Positions 45,716 through 57,243 of a DNA stretch of 64,000 nucleotides are shown in pieces. The position numbers and the translations under genes were made by a program. The first letter of the stretch is position 1, and every line of letters starts with the position of its first letter. The stretch is from Meghimatium bilineatum (lineage: Eukaryota > Mollusca > Gastropoda > Stylommatophora > Philomycidae). Location: the NCBI GenBank assembly GCA_034231615.1, contig CM067309.1, forward strand, positions 40,729,181 through 40,793,180, in the 5' to 3' direction. The notes under the pieces were generated by a model. That model did no database searches. It had not been told where the DNA came from and was given only the letters and a program-made list of their open reading frames with translations.

Positions 45716-46370
45716 TATAAAATATGATAGTTAGTTGAATATTTATTTGTTCATCTGCATCATGAACACAGTACAGATGATGTAAAGATATAGTCTGCTG
45801 GTCAAGCCATGACATAGAAAATCAATAGCAAACTCAGCTACTTGCAACAATGTTATATCAACACTTAGCTATTATATAGAAATGTACAACTCAGCTAAGT
45901 TACAACATCAAGACAGGAGCAAAATCATCATCTCTAGCTCACATCTATACACTGGAGAATTGGGAGAAATATTAGCGATGATGGTACATTCTAGGAAAAA
46001 CCCATTGTTTTGTTGTTGTTTACTTCAGAAAGTACAGTGAGAGTTCCTGTGGCATATTTATTATATATTTTCCTACTCGTGAATGTCAATGTTCTACACC
46101 AGGGCTATTCAATTGGCGTCCCTCGGATCATTGCTAAAACTGAAATAAAAGTTATAAAAATACTTAATGTATAAAATCATTCAATGTGTTTTTTTTATAA
46201 ATCTGGCTCGTGATTATCCCCATTTTTTACATTTTTACCTCAGAGTAAATATAGTTGAATAACCCGGTTCTACACATTATAAATAGTTATCTCTCAACTG
46301 CAGTTACTTCGAGGTCAACTTCTTCAAGTGGAGATAACTAAGATTTGATGGTCTATTCTTTATATCGAGT
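45716..46370. other. Intergenic, nothing recognised
   Basis: AT-rich; no repeat or element that I can name. Confidence 0.5.
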
Positions 46371-46374
46371 TGGT

Positions 46375-46455
46375 TCTTACAGTCCTCTGCCCAAGCGAGC
46401 ACAGGTGCTGAAGCCGGACATACCAGACTGAGAGGTGCACCAGCAACCGTGGTAT
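46375..46455 (+). mobile_element. RNase H-LINE scrap
   Basis: tctgcccaagcgagcacagg and gcaccagcaaccgtggtatc match 6755-6830. Confidence 0.6.
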
Positions 46456-46609
46456 CCTGCAAACTGCCTATTAAAAAAGAGACTGAACATGGAGAACTGC
46501 AGTGAATATAGTTTGAATAATGGAATGGGCTGCAGAGTCCTTGTAGGGATCATCACTTTTGGTGAAGTTGGTTCAGCACCATGAATCACTATATTCAAGT
46601 ATTCTCTTA

Positions 46610-46840
46610 ATTGTTCTCAAACTCCTGCAGCTTACCAAGATGTAGTCCGCAGAATGGAATGCGTTGCATCATGGTTTACGGCTTAGCTGTGACATCTGAT
46701 TTCAGCATGGCTTCTGGGTCACTTTGACTCTACATGGTATGGGACACCCCAAAACCCCCTTAGTCTCCTCTTATGCATGGAAAATAAACAGTGTTGCCAT
46801 TCTTTGCACCCCTTTTAGGCTCTGGCAACACATGAGAGGT
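46610..46840 (-). mobile_element. SINE family A copy
   Basis: Antisense: ttctcaaactcctgcagctt, agatgtagtccgcagaatgg, catggaaaataaacagtgtt, ttttaggctctggcaacaca. Confidence 0.85.
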
Positions 46841-47079
46841 TTCTAGTATTTAATAAGAACTGATGACATTGCACTCCGAGCAGATCCACATGTGCCCGGT
46901 CTCTTTTAGCAGATGGTGAAGTGTACGTAAGCTCATCTCTCATACTCTGTGCTGAATTTTCAATTTGTTCCCTCTTGTCCTTCTCTGCTTGATCCCAAAT
47001 TCCTTCAGTCTCTAATATTGTTTCATCGAGTCAATGTTAACGAGTTTAATGCATCACTACCCATAAAACTTGTCATGTG

Positions 47080-47345
47080 CAAGTAAAGAATAGTGTGGCA
47101 GTGACTTGGCTGAAGAAGAATAGTATGGCAGTAACTTGGCTGAAGAATAGTGTGGCAGGGACTTGGCTGAAGAAGAATAGTGTGGCAGTAACTTGGCTGA
47201 AGAATAGTGTGGCAGTGACTTGGCTGAAGAAGAATAGTATGGCAGTAACTTGGCTGAAGAATAGTGTGGCAGGGACTTGGCTGAAGAAGAATAGTATGGC
47301 AGTAACTTGGCTGAAGAATAGTGTGGCAGGGACTTGGCTGAAAAA
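47080..47345. repeat. 28/31-bp minisatellite, nine copies
   Basis: Unit agaatagtgtggcagtgact then tggctgaag, with an extra aag in alternate units (a higher-order 59-bp period). Confidence 0.96.
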
Positions 47346-47349
47346 GGTA

Positions 47350-48700
47350 TGATAGGAAAAGTGTTTACGTCATCAGAATCAAGTGGGACATAGGTACAGG
47401 CCAAAAAAGTCATTACTTTTCCAAATTGAGAAAATGAATAGTCTTGCATAAACCTATACCAAAGATAATTTAATACATATATGTTTTAAATAATAAACCT
47501 TCAAACTTGACATAATGTGGGGAAAATTATTTTTTGTATTATGGGGGTGCTGAATAGAGGTCAATATTGAGATATATTCCCAAATCTCCTTTTTCCCCAA
47601 ACAGGTTGATATGCTCAAAACGTTTAACCGTCATCTGTACTCCAGCACATGCCATACTCAAGTAGAATACACAGGCCCATCATAATATAAATAGAAAAAA
47701 GATGTTTTATTTCAATGGCAGTTACAGATGTCCAGCATGTGTCTACTTTCTTTGCTTGTTCTGTGCTTTATTTTACATACAAAATGTGTCAGATCGGCTG
47801 CATGCGATCGATGGGCACTTGGTAAACTCCTCATTGACAATGATGCTGAAGTATTCATAACGTATCTCATCAAGCTTATGTACATACCAACATTTTGTAC
47901 AAAATTCTCAATGTTTACTAGAAAAATTACAGAACTTCGACATATTTCGTGATGTCACATTTAGTACCATGAATTTCCATCTCTTTGTCGGAAACATTAA
48001 GTCTATAACAAGGAACGTCACTTTCCAAGTTATATTTGATACACAAATTACCTACATCATGCATATTTCCATCATAACTATGGCTGTCAGCATCAGTTTA
48101 CACACGAATAATATCTTCCAATGTGAAAAAATTGTGTCAAAACTCAGCAAATTTTAAAAAATTCATTAAAAACCAGTCCAACATAATATTTCAACTATAT
48201 AAATATACAGAGAAAGCGTGAACTATGACCCATGGAAAAATTTTTTCCCTGCCACAAACTAAAAATGTAATATCGATCACAACGAAACAAGTAAAAAAAA
48301 AGCACCCAGCAGGGACTGTAAGAGGCTACCAGTTGCAGCGACTCTAATGGGGATCTGGTTAACAGACAAGTTTACCAGCACCCTCATATTATCCAAAAGA
48401 CTGATTCGAATAATTCAATGAATATTGATGAGCACAATAGTAACAATGATTAATGTTACATAGTAACAAGATTTTGCTGGACATTATGTAACATCCTTAA
48501 GTTCAACGGTGCATAAACAGGGAGGTAACATCTAATATTTTACTGGATTTAACAAATACAAAGAAATGAGCTTGTCAAATAAATGTACAATTGAGTTATG
48601 TATGAACATTGGCTTTCAGGTTCAAGTGTTAGAATGTTATATTGCGCCAATCCGTCTTTATTGATGAGAAACATGGATGGTAAATAAAAGAGCTCAAAGA
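47350..48700. other. AT-rich intergenic, no gene called
   Basis: Short open frames (74 codons at 47728, 62 at 47969) have no recognised homology. The first begins with a hydrophobic MCLLSLLVLCFILHT that could look like a signal peptide, but splice sites, family match and context are lacking. Confidence 0.4.
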
Positions 48701-48838
48701 TCCAAACTCCAGCTGCATCTCTCTTGTAACAAGACAATGGTCCTACTAGATTTCAAGCGAATTAGTCTAAAGAATGGAAATGCATTGTGACGCCATGTTA
48801 TGTGCATCATTGGCCCGACACATCCATCTTCGATGGAA
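48700..48838 (-). mobile_element. SINE family B copy
   Basis: Antisense: atccaaactccagctgcatc, tctcttgtaacaagacaatg, gtcctactagatttcaagcg, cgacacatccatcttcgatg. Confidence 0.78.
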
Positions 48839-48914
48839 GATTCAGATTTTGACTATCTAAAGCATCGATGGTCATAGGCTGATAGAAGTTACATCCAGGA
48901 GTCAGTGATAGACA

Positions 48915-49020
48915 TCCACTTTATAAATAGAATCGTGACACTATCATTGCTAGACAAAATAATTCATAAAATAGGAGAGTGACATTATCATTGCTAGACA
49001 AAATAATTCATAAAATAATT
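48915..49020. repeat. ~48-bp duplication
   Basis: gacattatcattgctagaca then aaataattcataaaat, two copies with small changes. Confidence 0.88.
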
Positions 49021-49212
49021 GAAAATAAATGCTTCAAATAAATGTTTTTTCTTATATGAATGTCTTCTGAAAAGCTTAAAACCCCTAACTCATTAGTTGA
49101 TTCAAAAAAAAAAATTTATCGACACAATCACTTGCAAAATTTACGCCTAGCAAATTGCGTGTTAGCGGAAACACTTGAATTAAAAAGGCACAGCAGTGAT
49201 AGTGATAATAGA

Positions 49213-49348
49213 ATGATGTATGCATGTGGTTGTGTCTGTGGGTCTCACCAATGGCAAGCTAGACAAACCAACCATGCAACAGAAAACCTTAGTAGATGAC
49301 ATGCTGATATATTGAGACTCTGTTATAGAAACTTTGTAGCATGTCATC
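49213..49348 (+). repeat. Dispersed repeat, also at 58165-58300 in reverse
   Basis: gcatgtggttgtgtctgtgg, caacagaaaaccttagtaga and gcatgtcatctatac reappear reverse-complemented at 58165-58300. The end carries inverted arms gatgacatgc / gcatgtcatc. Confidence 0.75.
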
Positions 49349-49499
49349 TATACAATTATAGTCTCCCTCTGAGTAGAAGGCTCTTTCAATAGGCATTGCA
49401 CTAAGCCGAAAGCTGATGTCTGTGTATGAAAGAAAGCTCAGAAAAACTACCCTACTGCACATAGGAGTAAGAGCTAACCGCTCGCAATTCCTGGGGTTC

Positions 49500-50430
49500 T
49501 CAAACAAGCAAACAACAATAGAATGCTGTGTAAAATACAGGGTTTGAAATGGTACAAGATCTCGTTCGCAGTTGGTATAAAATCACCAATGAGATATTCA
49601 CTGACAGAATTAAACAGACATGTACAGTACGGGTTAGTTGTCAGAAAAGCTATGGGCGGTCAAGATCTATTTCACACTTGAGGGATTTAATTTATTACCT
49701 GCTTTAAAGAAGTTTCTTTTGGTATTTATTTGTATTGCTAATTGGTACCCATTTTAATGCTTGAAGTGGCAGTTTATCTTATACAAGTCCACCGTTTTCT
49801 TATTGTAGAAACATGTTGTTTTCTCTTATTTACTTGTTGATTGGAATTCTTCCTAGCCAATATTTAAGTTTACTAAGAAATTTAATTCTAAAATGAATTT
49901 TATTTCTTTGAAGTGTCTGTTATTTTCCTCAACCAGATGTTAACACAGATATTATAGTTAAAGTCTTAGTTTGGTATATTTACTTATTTTATTTTCTAGA
50001 TGTTTTAGCTGGTTGAATGCGCTGGATGTCATGGAAATTCTAACAAAAATTTCGTTTGCTCTGTCCCTGTCATGTCATTCTGCTACATAAGTTGGAAAAA
50101 TTAAAGCTCTGAAATTGTTTCTCTGTTGAGAGAGTGATATTACATTTCAGTTGGTAAAATTTCCGATTTTAGTTGGATATTATGCATCAATCACATGCGA
50201 GGGTGATGACAGTTTCATACTTGTGTGTTGTTGCAACTCTTTAGTATGTGCCGGGATGACTGAAAATATCAGTCCTGGCATAAAATCCTCTGCTACATTT
50301 GGAACATGTATGATGAGAATCGGGTGCCTAACGTCTGTGTATTTGTTGTTCTGTCATTTCGGGCAGCACATTTTGTCTTTGCCTCTGAGATTTGATTATT
50401 CTCAGCGATGCTAACAACTTCGCTGGTCTT
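49500..50430. other. Intergenic, mostly unrecognised
   Basis: 49745-49800 (cccattttaatgcttgaagt) matches 62960-62985 (cccattttaatgcttgaatt); the minus strand of the latter reads IQALKWVYQMAIEKD, probably an old LINE piece. Nothing else named. Confidence 0.45.
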
Positions 50431-50434
50431 GCTG

Positions 50435-50610
50435 CGCCACACTGGGTTATTCTAAGCGGCAGACTCCCAGGATGTGATGTCTATCTTGAAGTTCTTTAGG
50501 GATACTTTGAGTGTCATTGAGGAGTTCCGTCTGTCCACTGTCCAGTTGTTTTCCCTTAAGGAGCTCACCATAAATAATCTGTTGTGGGATACGTCTTGTA
50601 CATTATATCG
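50435..50610 (-). mobile_element. LINE fragment (YGELLKG family)
   Basis: Minus strand reads PQQIIYGELLKGKQLDSGQT, matching LPKILLYGELEKGTRSQGGQ at 36931-37590. Confidence 0.7.
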
Positions 50611-50659
50611 CAAACACTGATATATGTACAAGACAAAAATATAACAAACAGCCTAACAT

Positions 50660-51160
50660 ACATATCACATATTGGAGAAATAACGTAAGCTGAGAAAACA
50701 AATATGCATATGTTCACATACCTAGGGGACAATGTCATGGGAGGCAGTCAACACAAAAATAAGTGCTATATTATGATTTAAACTCGAGCTAAAGCTAAAT
50801 ACCTATCATATATGACATTATTCAAGTAACATGGATGAGTTGTATGAAAGAGTACGATGAACAAGTAGCAATGAAGAGACTGTGTGTCATCAGGACATCA
50901 GAAAGGGTAGCAATGAATACTAACAGAGGTTGCCCAAACTGACTATGTCTATGTAAAAAGAGTCCCCAGATTCAGTAACACATTCTGCAGACATGTCCAC
51001 TTTTGGCAACTTGAGGACTGAAACCTGGCGACAGATCTGGAAGTGAAGCTGTAGGGCAACTGTGAGGACCTTCTGCTGATGACTGAATTCATGGCAGCGG
51101 CTCTCCTGCCTGTATAGATTTCCGAGCACAGGAAACTGACCATGGAAGAAGAATATTAAT
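50660..51160 (+). mobile_element. LINE RT thumb plus RNase H-LINE C-terminus
   Basis: Left part reads ICICSHTLGD-like and TRAKAKYLSYMTLFK; right part FCRHVHF, DLEVKL and ISEHRKLTMEEEY, matching the CPLFDD...WPQETDLKVKLWGN end. The RNase H middle is missing. Confidence 0.65.
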
Positions 51161-51444
51161 GAAGTGATTTTTATGTGTATCGAGGTGATTAAGGAGGGTT
51201 AGGAATTGAGTTGGTGTCTCATTTCTGTAAGTTTATTGAATGAAAAATGACAGCCGTATCAGGATGAAAGGCATATATATTGCAGTCAAGTTGTACTCTA
51301 TGACAACACAACATGGTCTGTAGACTACATCTACCAACACGCAGGAGTTTTGAGTGAGACTGAAAACTGAAAAACTGTCAGATTTTGCAACATGCGAAAA
51401 CACAACGTGCAGAAAGTGTGCTCCAGTTTTAGTTGCCCATCTCA

Positions 51445-51800
51445 CAATCGCAAGACAAAATCATACACACAGATGGCTCAGTCAACAGAGAAATGAATAA
51501 GTGCGGATATGGTTTTGTTCCAAAAAACAACAACACAACTTTCTGTGAAAAAGAAAGAAATGCAGCAGCTCAACAGTTGAGACTAGCTAGACAATTAATT
51601 TGGAGATCCAACACTACCAAAAGTGATCATCCCATATCCCAGTATCTAAGAACAGTTAAGGCCACTATAGGTCTTATGAACCACCAGCAAACTCACAGAC
51701 GATGAACTACAAGCAAACTCACAGACAAGGACAAACCTGAAAGTAAATTTCATAAAGTGGATGTAATAACGGCCATCATCATCATGTGATGGACTAACAA
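51445..51800 (+). mobile_element. Chimeric LINE fragment
   Basis: Starts with IIHTDGSVNREMNKCGYGFV (first RNase H motif) and, within the same open frame, switches to ERNAAAQQLRLARQL, the C-terminal segment of the 36931-37590 family, ending IGLMNHQQTHRR. The family's 3' end gtggatgtaataacggccat follows. Confidence 0.75.
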
Positions 51801-52137
51801 AAATAAACTAAAAGCTAGCATCAAATATTTTAGTATATATAATCGTGTACATCAATAAAACAACAAGCAGATTGTTTTCCAGATATATCTATGTTGCGTA
51901 ATTTCCATAAATATATAACATCCATATATACACACACACACACAATAATAGCATAGATTATAACACAAATGTGGACTAAATGGTTGTTTGGGTTTCTATA
52001 AAACATAACTCATTTTATTATGGAGACACCAAAAATAACAGGCGGATACAACAGAACACTTTACTGACCAACTTGGACCATCGCTGAAACCATTATGATA
52101 CTTTAGAAATATGGCAGCAGTAACACTTAGATACCAC

Positions 52138-52410
52138 ACTAAGAACACAGTACTTAGAATAGCTTATCAAGGACAGTATATCATTCCAAGAAGGCTGCAT
52201 GTAATGATATTACTTAGAATAGCTTATCATGCTGAAGTTGATGTGTCAGGCAGAAAGACGCAGATATCGCAACAATGCTGTATACCATGACACAACGCAT
52301 TCCATTCTCCAGCCTACATCCTACTAATCTGCAGGAGTTTGAGAACGAACGCAGAAGAAGAATAGCTTATCAGGGACAGTATATCATTCCAAGAAGGCTG
52401 CGCTCATGAA
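52138..52410. repeat. ~75-bp target duplication around a SINE
   Basis: agaatagcttatcaaggaca then gtatatcattccaagaaggc occurs before and after the SINE at 52230-52358, longer than an ordinary target duplication. Confidence 0.8.
52230..52358 (+). mobile_element. SINE family A, 5'-truncated, 14-bp target duplication
   Basis: Begins tgctgaagttgatgtgtcag and ends gaacgcagaagaag; agaatagcttatca lies at 52216-52229 and 52359-52372. Confidence 0.93.
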
Positions 52411-52980
52411 ATAGTTTCTTGTTTATTATTGGTGTTATTGTTAATATAAGAAAATCCCAGAAAGTGAGTTTTTGGGGGATACATAGAAAGTAATGTAAAT
52501 CCATGTTCTGTATCATCATGTATACGATTCCACTCTTAAAATCATTCAGAAATTGCAAACATTCATGATGACACATAGAAAATTTCAAAACTCTATGCTG
52601 TGAGTTTGATTTTATACATATTTTAAAGACATTGTGTATCTCAAAATCTGCGAACACTTTTGGTAATGGAAGATAGGTATGCTCTGGATTGCTGGTCAGT
52701 AAAGTGTTAGGCTGTACTTAAGGTTTGTATGAATGGGTACAAGGAGAAATGCAGCATTTTAACACCATTATACGTGTATAAAGCAAATAAAATGGTATAG
52801 AGGTAACATGGCAAAAAAATAAGGATAAATGTATAGATCTGACATTAAAAATAAGTAATTATTGCTGCCAATTATGTTAGCTTTTCTTCCTGGATTTAAG
52901 ATTATGGGCATTTTAAATGATAAACCTGTTTACTGTGTGTATCTTCACACATAAAAACAATGAGGACTGACTTCAGTGTA
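52380..52980. other. Intergenic, nothing recognised
   Basis: AT-rich. A 95-codon minus-strand frame has no recognised family. Confidence 0.5.
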
Positions 52981-52984
52981 CTAT

Positions 52985-53205
52985 AATTTTATCATGTTTA
53001 CCCCACCCCTCAACTATGTGGCACAACTCTTGCCGAGAGTACCACTAATAGGACATAATTCTAGTTTTAAGTCATAGTTCCCAGGGATTTCATGAAAAAA
53101 GTGCACATGTAAACAAGATGTCATAACCAAGGGTCAAATCTGCGACCTCTTAAGGACTAGACAAAGGGATTAATTACTATGCCACGGAGACTACAAGGAA
53201 TAAGG
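52985..53205 (-). mobile_element. tRNA-headed SINE, antisense
   Basis: Minus-strand head tctccgtggcatagtaatta and aggtcgcagatttgaccctt, then the body ttatgacatcttgtttacat and cacttttttcatg. Body matches 58700-58830. Confidence 0.65.
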
Positions 53206-53264
53206 ATTAGTAACACTGCTGTGTATATTGTAAGATACGACTGGCAGTTGGTTGTGCGGTTGGT

Positions 53265-53640
53265 TCCTCACCATATAGTCTTAGCTGTGATTTAACCCAT
53301 TGAATACCCATGACTGGACTACAGAGAGAATTAACCTATTTATCTGCGGCAGCCTCAATACTACAAGAAAGTCACCTCTCAAGTAGAAGAGTTCAATCCA
53401 GCTCATGGCACTGTCCCTCCCCCCTCCAGTCCACATCGAGTCAAATAGTTGTCTGTGACTTACACAAGCTCAGGAAATATTTCCCATCAATAAAAATGCC
53501 AGAGAAACACTAACCTGGAAGTAGAACTCTACCGATTGGCACAGGGAACAAGAGAGACAAACTACTCTTTCAGTGTCCTATTATCATCGTGTGCAATTTC
53601 TGAAATAATGGCTACAGTGAGTTTTCAACATAACCTGTTA
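53265..53640. other. Unclassified, possibly old LINE
   Basis: Short pieces such as NSTDWHREQERQT resemble LINE C-terminal text but not enough to call. Confidence 0.3.
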
Positions 53641-53667
53641 CCAACCCTGCTAGAGATCACTGATGAT

Positions 53668-53812
53668 CTTCTTCTGTGTTCAGTCTCAACATCCTGCATA
53701 CTAGCAGGATGTAGTCATGAGAACGAAATGAATTGTCGTGGTTTATAGCTTGGCTGCGATATCTACAGCTTTTGGTCTAGCACATTTGACTTCAGCATGA
53801 CTGACATGCTGC
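53668..53812 (-). mobile_element. SINE family A copy, truncated
   Basis: Antisense: tcttctgtgttcagtctcaa, tagcaggatgtagtcatgag, gcacatttgacttcagcatg. Confidence 0.8.
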
Positions 53813-53929
53813 TGCTAGGGATACTAGAAAATCAATAATGGCATTTCTTCTCTTGCCCGCATGCCTTCAATATCTTTTAAGGCTGAACTAAAAAAAATGC
53901 TATAGATAGATATTACAGATTTGTTATAA

Positions 53930-54275
53930 AATAAATTGGTAGTCATCAACTCAGCATTTTTGGATGTAGTTATTTCCTTGGCTGTATTTACATTCAGTAG
54001 TTTGCCATTGCTTCTTGAAGATGAGGATGCACCACTGTCTGAAGCTGGTTTTGAATAGTTACCTCTGCCACCACAGAGGTTTGTTATAAAAATTATGGTT
54101 GGTTGCTGATCCAGCAGTCCATGGACTCTTGCCGTTTGACCCAATGCCATTGTCTGATGTATGCATGTGTTTGTCAGCTGTTGTTTTGTTCCATATAAGG
54201 ACCATGTTTTTGTTCTCAGAGGGAGAAGCATTTTTCCAGACGTCATTCAGCACTGGGCATTTTATAGAGATTATA
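53930..54275 (-). mobile_element. Composite repeat with RTE-like 3' module
   Basis: Minus strand near 54015-53935 reads gcaatggcaaactactgaat then atacagccaaggaaataact, the same module as at 8595 and 25830. 54100-54270 matches 37600-37740 (ttgttttgttccatata; gagggagaagcatttttc). The 140-codon open frame here is therefore repeat-derived. Confidence 0.6.
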
Positions 54276-54299
54276 AAATAAATATGTCTGAAATAAAAT

Positions 54300-54372
54300 A
54301 CAAATGTACGCAGAAACCACAGATATCAACGGTTTAAATGTACGCAGAAACCACAGATATCAACGGTTGAAA
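54300..54372. repeat. 36-bp duplication
   Basis: aatgtacgcagaaaccacag then atatcaacggtt, two copies. Confidence 0.92.
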
Positions 54373-55027
54373 TGAAGAAAGTTGATATGGTTTATCATGT
54401 TTAATAATCTGTCTGAAATGTCCATCGTTGTCTTGGGTAGAGCTTATCCGTTCCCAGCAACCATCCATTAATAATTTCCCATGCTGCTACCTCTATAAAT
54501 AGACCATGTTCAAATAAACCTCAGCAGGTATATAAAGTATAGAAAACATATTTCCGCTAACAATATGAGTAAAATTTGTCCAGTTTTAGCAAGCATACCA
54601 AAACCAGAGGTGCTGGGCAGAAAGGAGCAATTAACGAAGGTCTGCTGTAAAGCTAGCAATTTCACGCTCTCCAGAACAAATAACAAATACCCGTGCTTAC
54701 TGTTTGAGAATGAAAGCAGATGATTATGTTGATGTTTATCCAGCTAAAAAAAACAACACACACACAAAAAACCTGTACAACAGATCAGAAGTATTTCTCA
54801 TATATAGTATATCTATACAAAAATATATAACCAATGTATAAAGCTTGCAGAAATGAGAGTGGAGGGTGTAGTTACAAACACCCCCTCCCAATCTCAAGAG
54901 TATAACATGACACTTAGAAATACAGAGCTAGTACAAAAAATATAATCTAAACCCCCCATCCCCCCAGTGGATTTCTCAAAAGATCATCATGAACTCCCAA
55001 AATGGAAATGTTAAAAAAATATACCAT

Positions 55028-55590
55028 TATGGCACCTTCTTCTTCATCATTCATTCTCAAACTCCCGCTGGATCTCTCTTGAAGCAGGATCAAACTCCCG
55101 CTGGATCTCTCTTGAAGCAGGATCAAACTCCCGCTGGATCTCTCTTGAAGCAGGATCAAACTCCCGCTGGATCTCTCTTGAAGCAGGATCAAACTCCCGC
55201 TGGATCTCTCTTGAAGCAGGATCAAACTCCCGCTGGATCTCTCTTGAAGCAGGATCAAACTCCCGCTGGATCTCTCTTGAAGCAGGATCAAACTCCCGCT
55301 GGATCTCTCTTGAAGCAGGATCAAACTCTCGCTGGATCTCTCTTGAAGCAGGATCAAACTCCCGCTGGATCTCTCTTGAAGCAGGATCAAACTCCCGCTG
55401 GATCTCTCTTGAAGCAGGATCAAACTCCCGCTGGATCTCTCTTGAAGCAGGATCAAACTCCCGCTGGATCTCTCTTGAAGCAGGATCAAAGTCCTACTAG
55501 ATTTCCAGCAGGATGTAGTCCAGAGAATGGAAATGCGTTGTGTCGCTGCTCTATTTGTGCTTATGGCCCTACACATTTATCTTCAGTAGA
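55028..55590 (-). mobile_element. SINE family B copy with internal 33-bp array
   Basis: Antisense SINE (tcattcattctcaaactccc ... gcaggatgtagtccagagaa ... gccctacacatttatcttca) in which caaactcccgctggatctct then cttgaagcaggat is repeated about 13 times (55067-55492). Confidence 0.93.
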
Positions 55591-55809
55591 TAATGGCATC
55601 TAAACTCCACTAATAACAAAATAAACACTCCCATGGCGATTCAATTTTCATTAATAACAAAAAAAATCAGCCCTGAGGTCTAAATTTCAATGAATAAAGA
55701 TAAAATACACATGTTCAAAATGTCTATATATCCATTAACAAATCATTTATCCCCCCCCCCAATTATAACTAATTCTTTTGCTCATTCTACATAAATACTT
55801 TTGTAATTA

Positions 55810-55972
55810 TTCTTCTTCTTTAGTGTTCATTCTCAAACTCCCGCTGGATATCTCTTGTAACAGGACAATAGTCCTACTAGATTTCCAGCAGGATGTAGTC
55901 CAGAGAATGGAAATGTGTTGTGTCGCAGTTTTATTTGCGCCAATGGCCCGACACATCCGTCTTCGGCTGCTT
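55810..55972 (-). mobile_element. SINE family B copy
   Basis: Unamplified sister of the copy 300 bases to the left: tctcaaactcccgctggata, aggacaatagtcctactaga, cgacacatccgtcttcggct. Confidence 0.88.
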
Positions 55973-56055
55973 TTATAATTGACATGAATACAAACACTAG
56001 CATAAATTGTTTCAATACTATATATAGAGATAAATTCCAATTTTTACCGCTGCAT

Positions 56056-56230
56056 ACTCATTTTAAACAGATGTGGCAGATGGAAAGAGTTTGTATAAGA
56101 TACTAAACAGATGTGGCAGATGGAAAGAGTTTGTATAAGATACTAAACAGATGTGGCAGATGGAAAGAGTTTGTATAAGATACTAAACAGATGTGGCAGA
56201 TGGAAAGAGTTTGTATAAGATACTAAACAG
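56056..56230. repeat. 40-bp minisatellite, four copies
   Basis: taaacagatgtggcagatgg then aaagagtttgtataagatac, nearly identical units. Confidence 0.97.
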
Positions 56231-56313
56231 ACACTGCCAACTAGGTTTCCATAAATGACTGGGATTTCCTAGATGACGTTATATACGTGTAATGTTATTT
56301 AATATGTAAATTT

Positions 56314-56537
56314 GCCCGTGTGTTGCCGGGCCCGAAAGGGGGGCAAAGAATAACAACACTGTTTACCTTCCATGTATGTCATAAAAGGCGGCTAAGGAGG
56401 TTGTGGGATGGAGTTGGCTGTCCCAGGCCGAAAGGCGCATATATCACAGCAATGCTGTAAACCATGACACAACACATTACATTCTCCGGACTACAACTCG
56501 CTGATCTGCAGGAGTTTGAGAACGAATGCAGAAGAAG
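56314..56537 (+). mobile_element. SINE family A copy with 12-bp target duplication
   Basis: gcccgtgtgttgccgggccc ... gaatgcagaagaag, flanked by aatatgtaaatt at 56301-56312 and 56538-56549. About 60 bases of the middle are deleted. Confidence 0.94.
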
Positions 56538-56549
56538 AATATGTAAATT

Positions 56550-57240
56550 ATTCAATGAATTTAGTTCAGTAACAAAAGCATACATATATACAAGTGAAGG
56601 GTTAGCATTTCATAAGAAACTAGACATGCGTCATCAGCGGTTTCTTTTCACAGCTAAATATATTACTAGGATTAACTTTCAAGCAATAAGTCATGCAAGA
56701 AAATCAAGCCATAAATTCCATCAATTTTATAGATCAAGTGAGCTAATATTTATACGGAAACCTGGTTGGAACACTTACTGTTTTGTATACAACTCCCTTC
56801 TATGTACCAAAAATATTTAATGCCTGTGTGTAATAACATTACATGTTATAAATTTGGAATTCTCACAGAGAATGAGAGTTATTTTCCTTGTTCTAAAAAA
56901 ATAAACAATTTTTAGAACAAGCACACATACATTCAATTGCTGTTTAGATTATGAAATGTAGTGACATAGTTCATAACAAGGCAGACACTCATTAGTAGAG
57001 TTAATCTTGGAAACACATCGTTATATCAACAAGCAGAAAATATTTCTATAAATTGATTTTGGGTGTGCATGAATAGGTCCTAGGTCAACAGAATCTTTGC
57101 GTAGGTTCGACAATGCATCGTAATCAGTGCCGCGCCTAAAGATCAGTCATTGCATCATCTTACTTGTCAGTGTCCAGCTGGTTGGGATGAAAGTAAGCAT
57201 GTGAATTAGTTGTAACACATTATAGTCATATTGTATTACT
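56550..57240. other. Intergenic, AT-rich, one strong hairpin
   Basis: Contains the 13-bp stem, 9-base loop hairpin at 56887-56921. A 118-codon frame at 56464-56820 starts within the SINE and has no recognised family. Confidence 0.5.
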
Positions 57241-57243
57241 GAT

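Noticed and set aside
45288-45815. 175-codon frame with an 11-residue repeat (SCMLLSLNEVR)
   Set aside because: Product of a 33-bp minisatellite whose period keeps any frame open; no non-repeat coding signal.
47057-47449. 130-codon frame with SAKLLPYYSS repeats
   Set aside because: Product of the 28/31-bp array at 47080-47345.
47728-47952. Small secreted-protein-like frame
   Set aside because: A hydrophobic start alone is weak evidence; no family, splice sites or neighbours support it.
49060-49299. 79-codon open frame
   Set aside because: Lies largely in the dispersed repeat shared with 58165-58300; no family recognised.
53824-54246. 140-codon minus-strand frame with SGASSSSRSNGK
   Set aside because: Looked like a low-complexity exon, but its text matches dispersed repeats at 8595, 25830 and 37600-37740.
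54947-55603. Two ~200-codon frames on opposite strands with 11-residue repeats
   Set aside because: Both come from the 33-bp array inside a SINE; open on both strands because the unit lacks stops.
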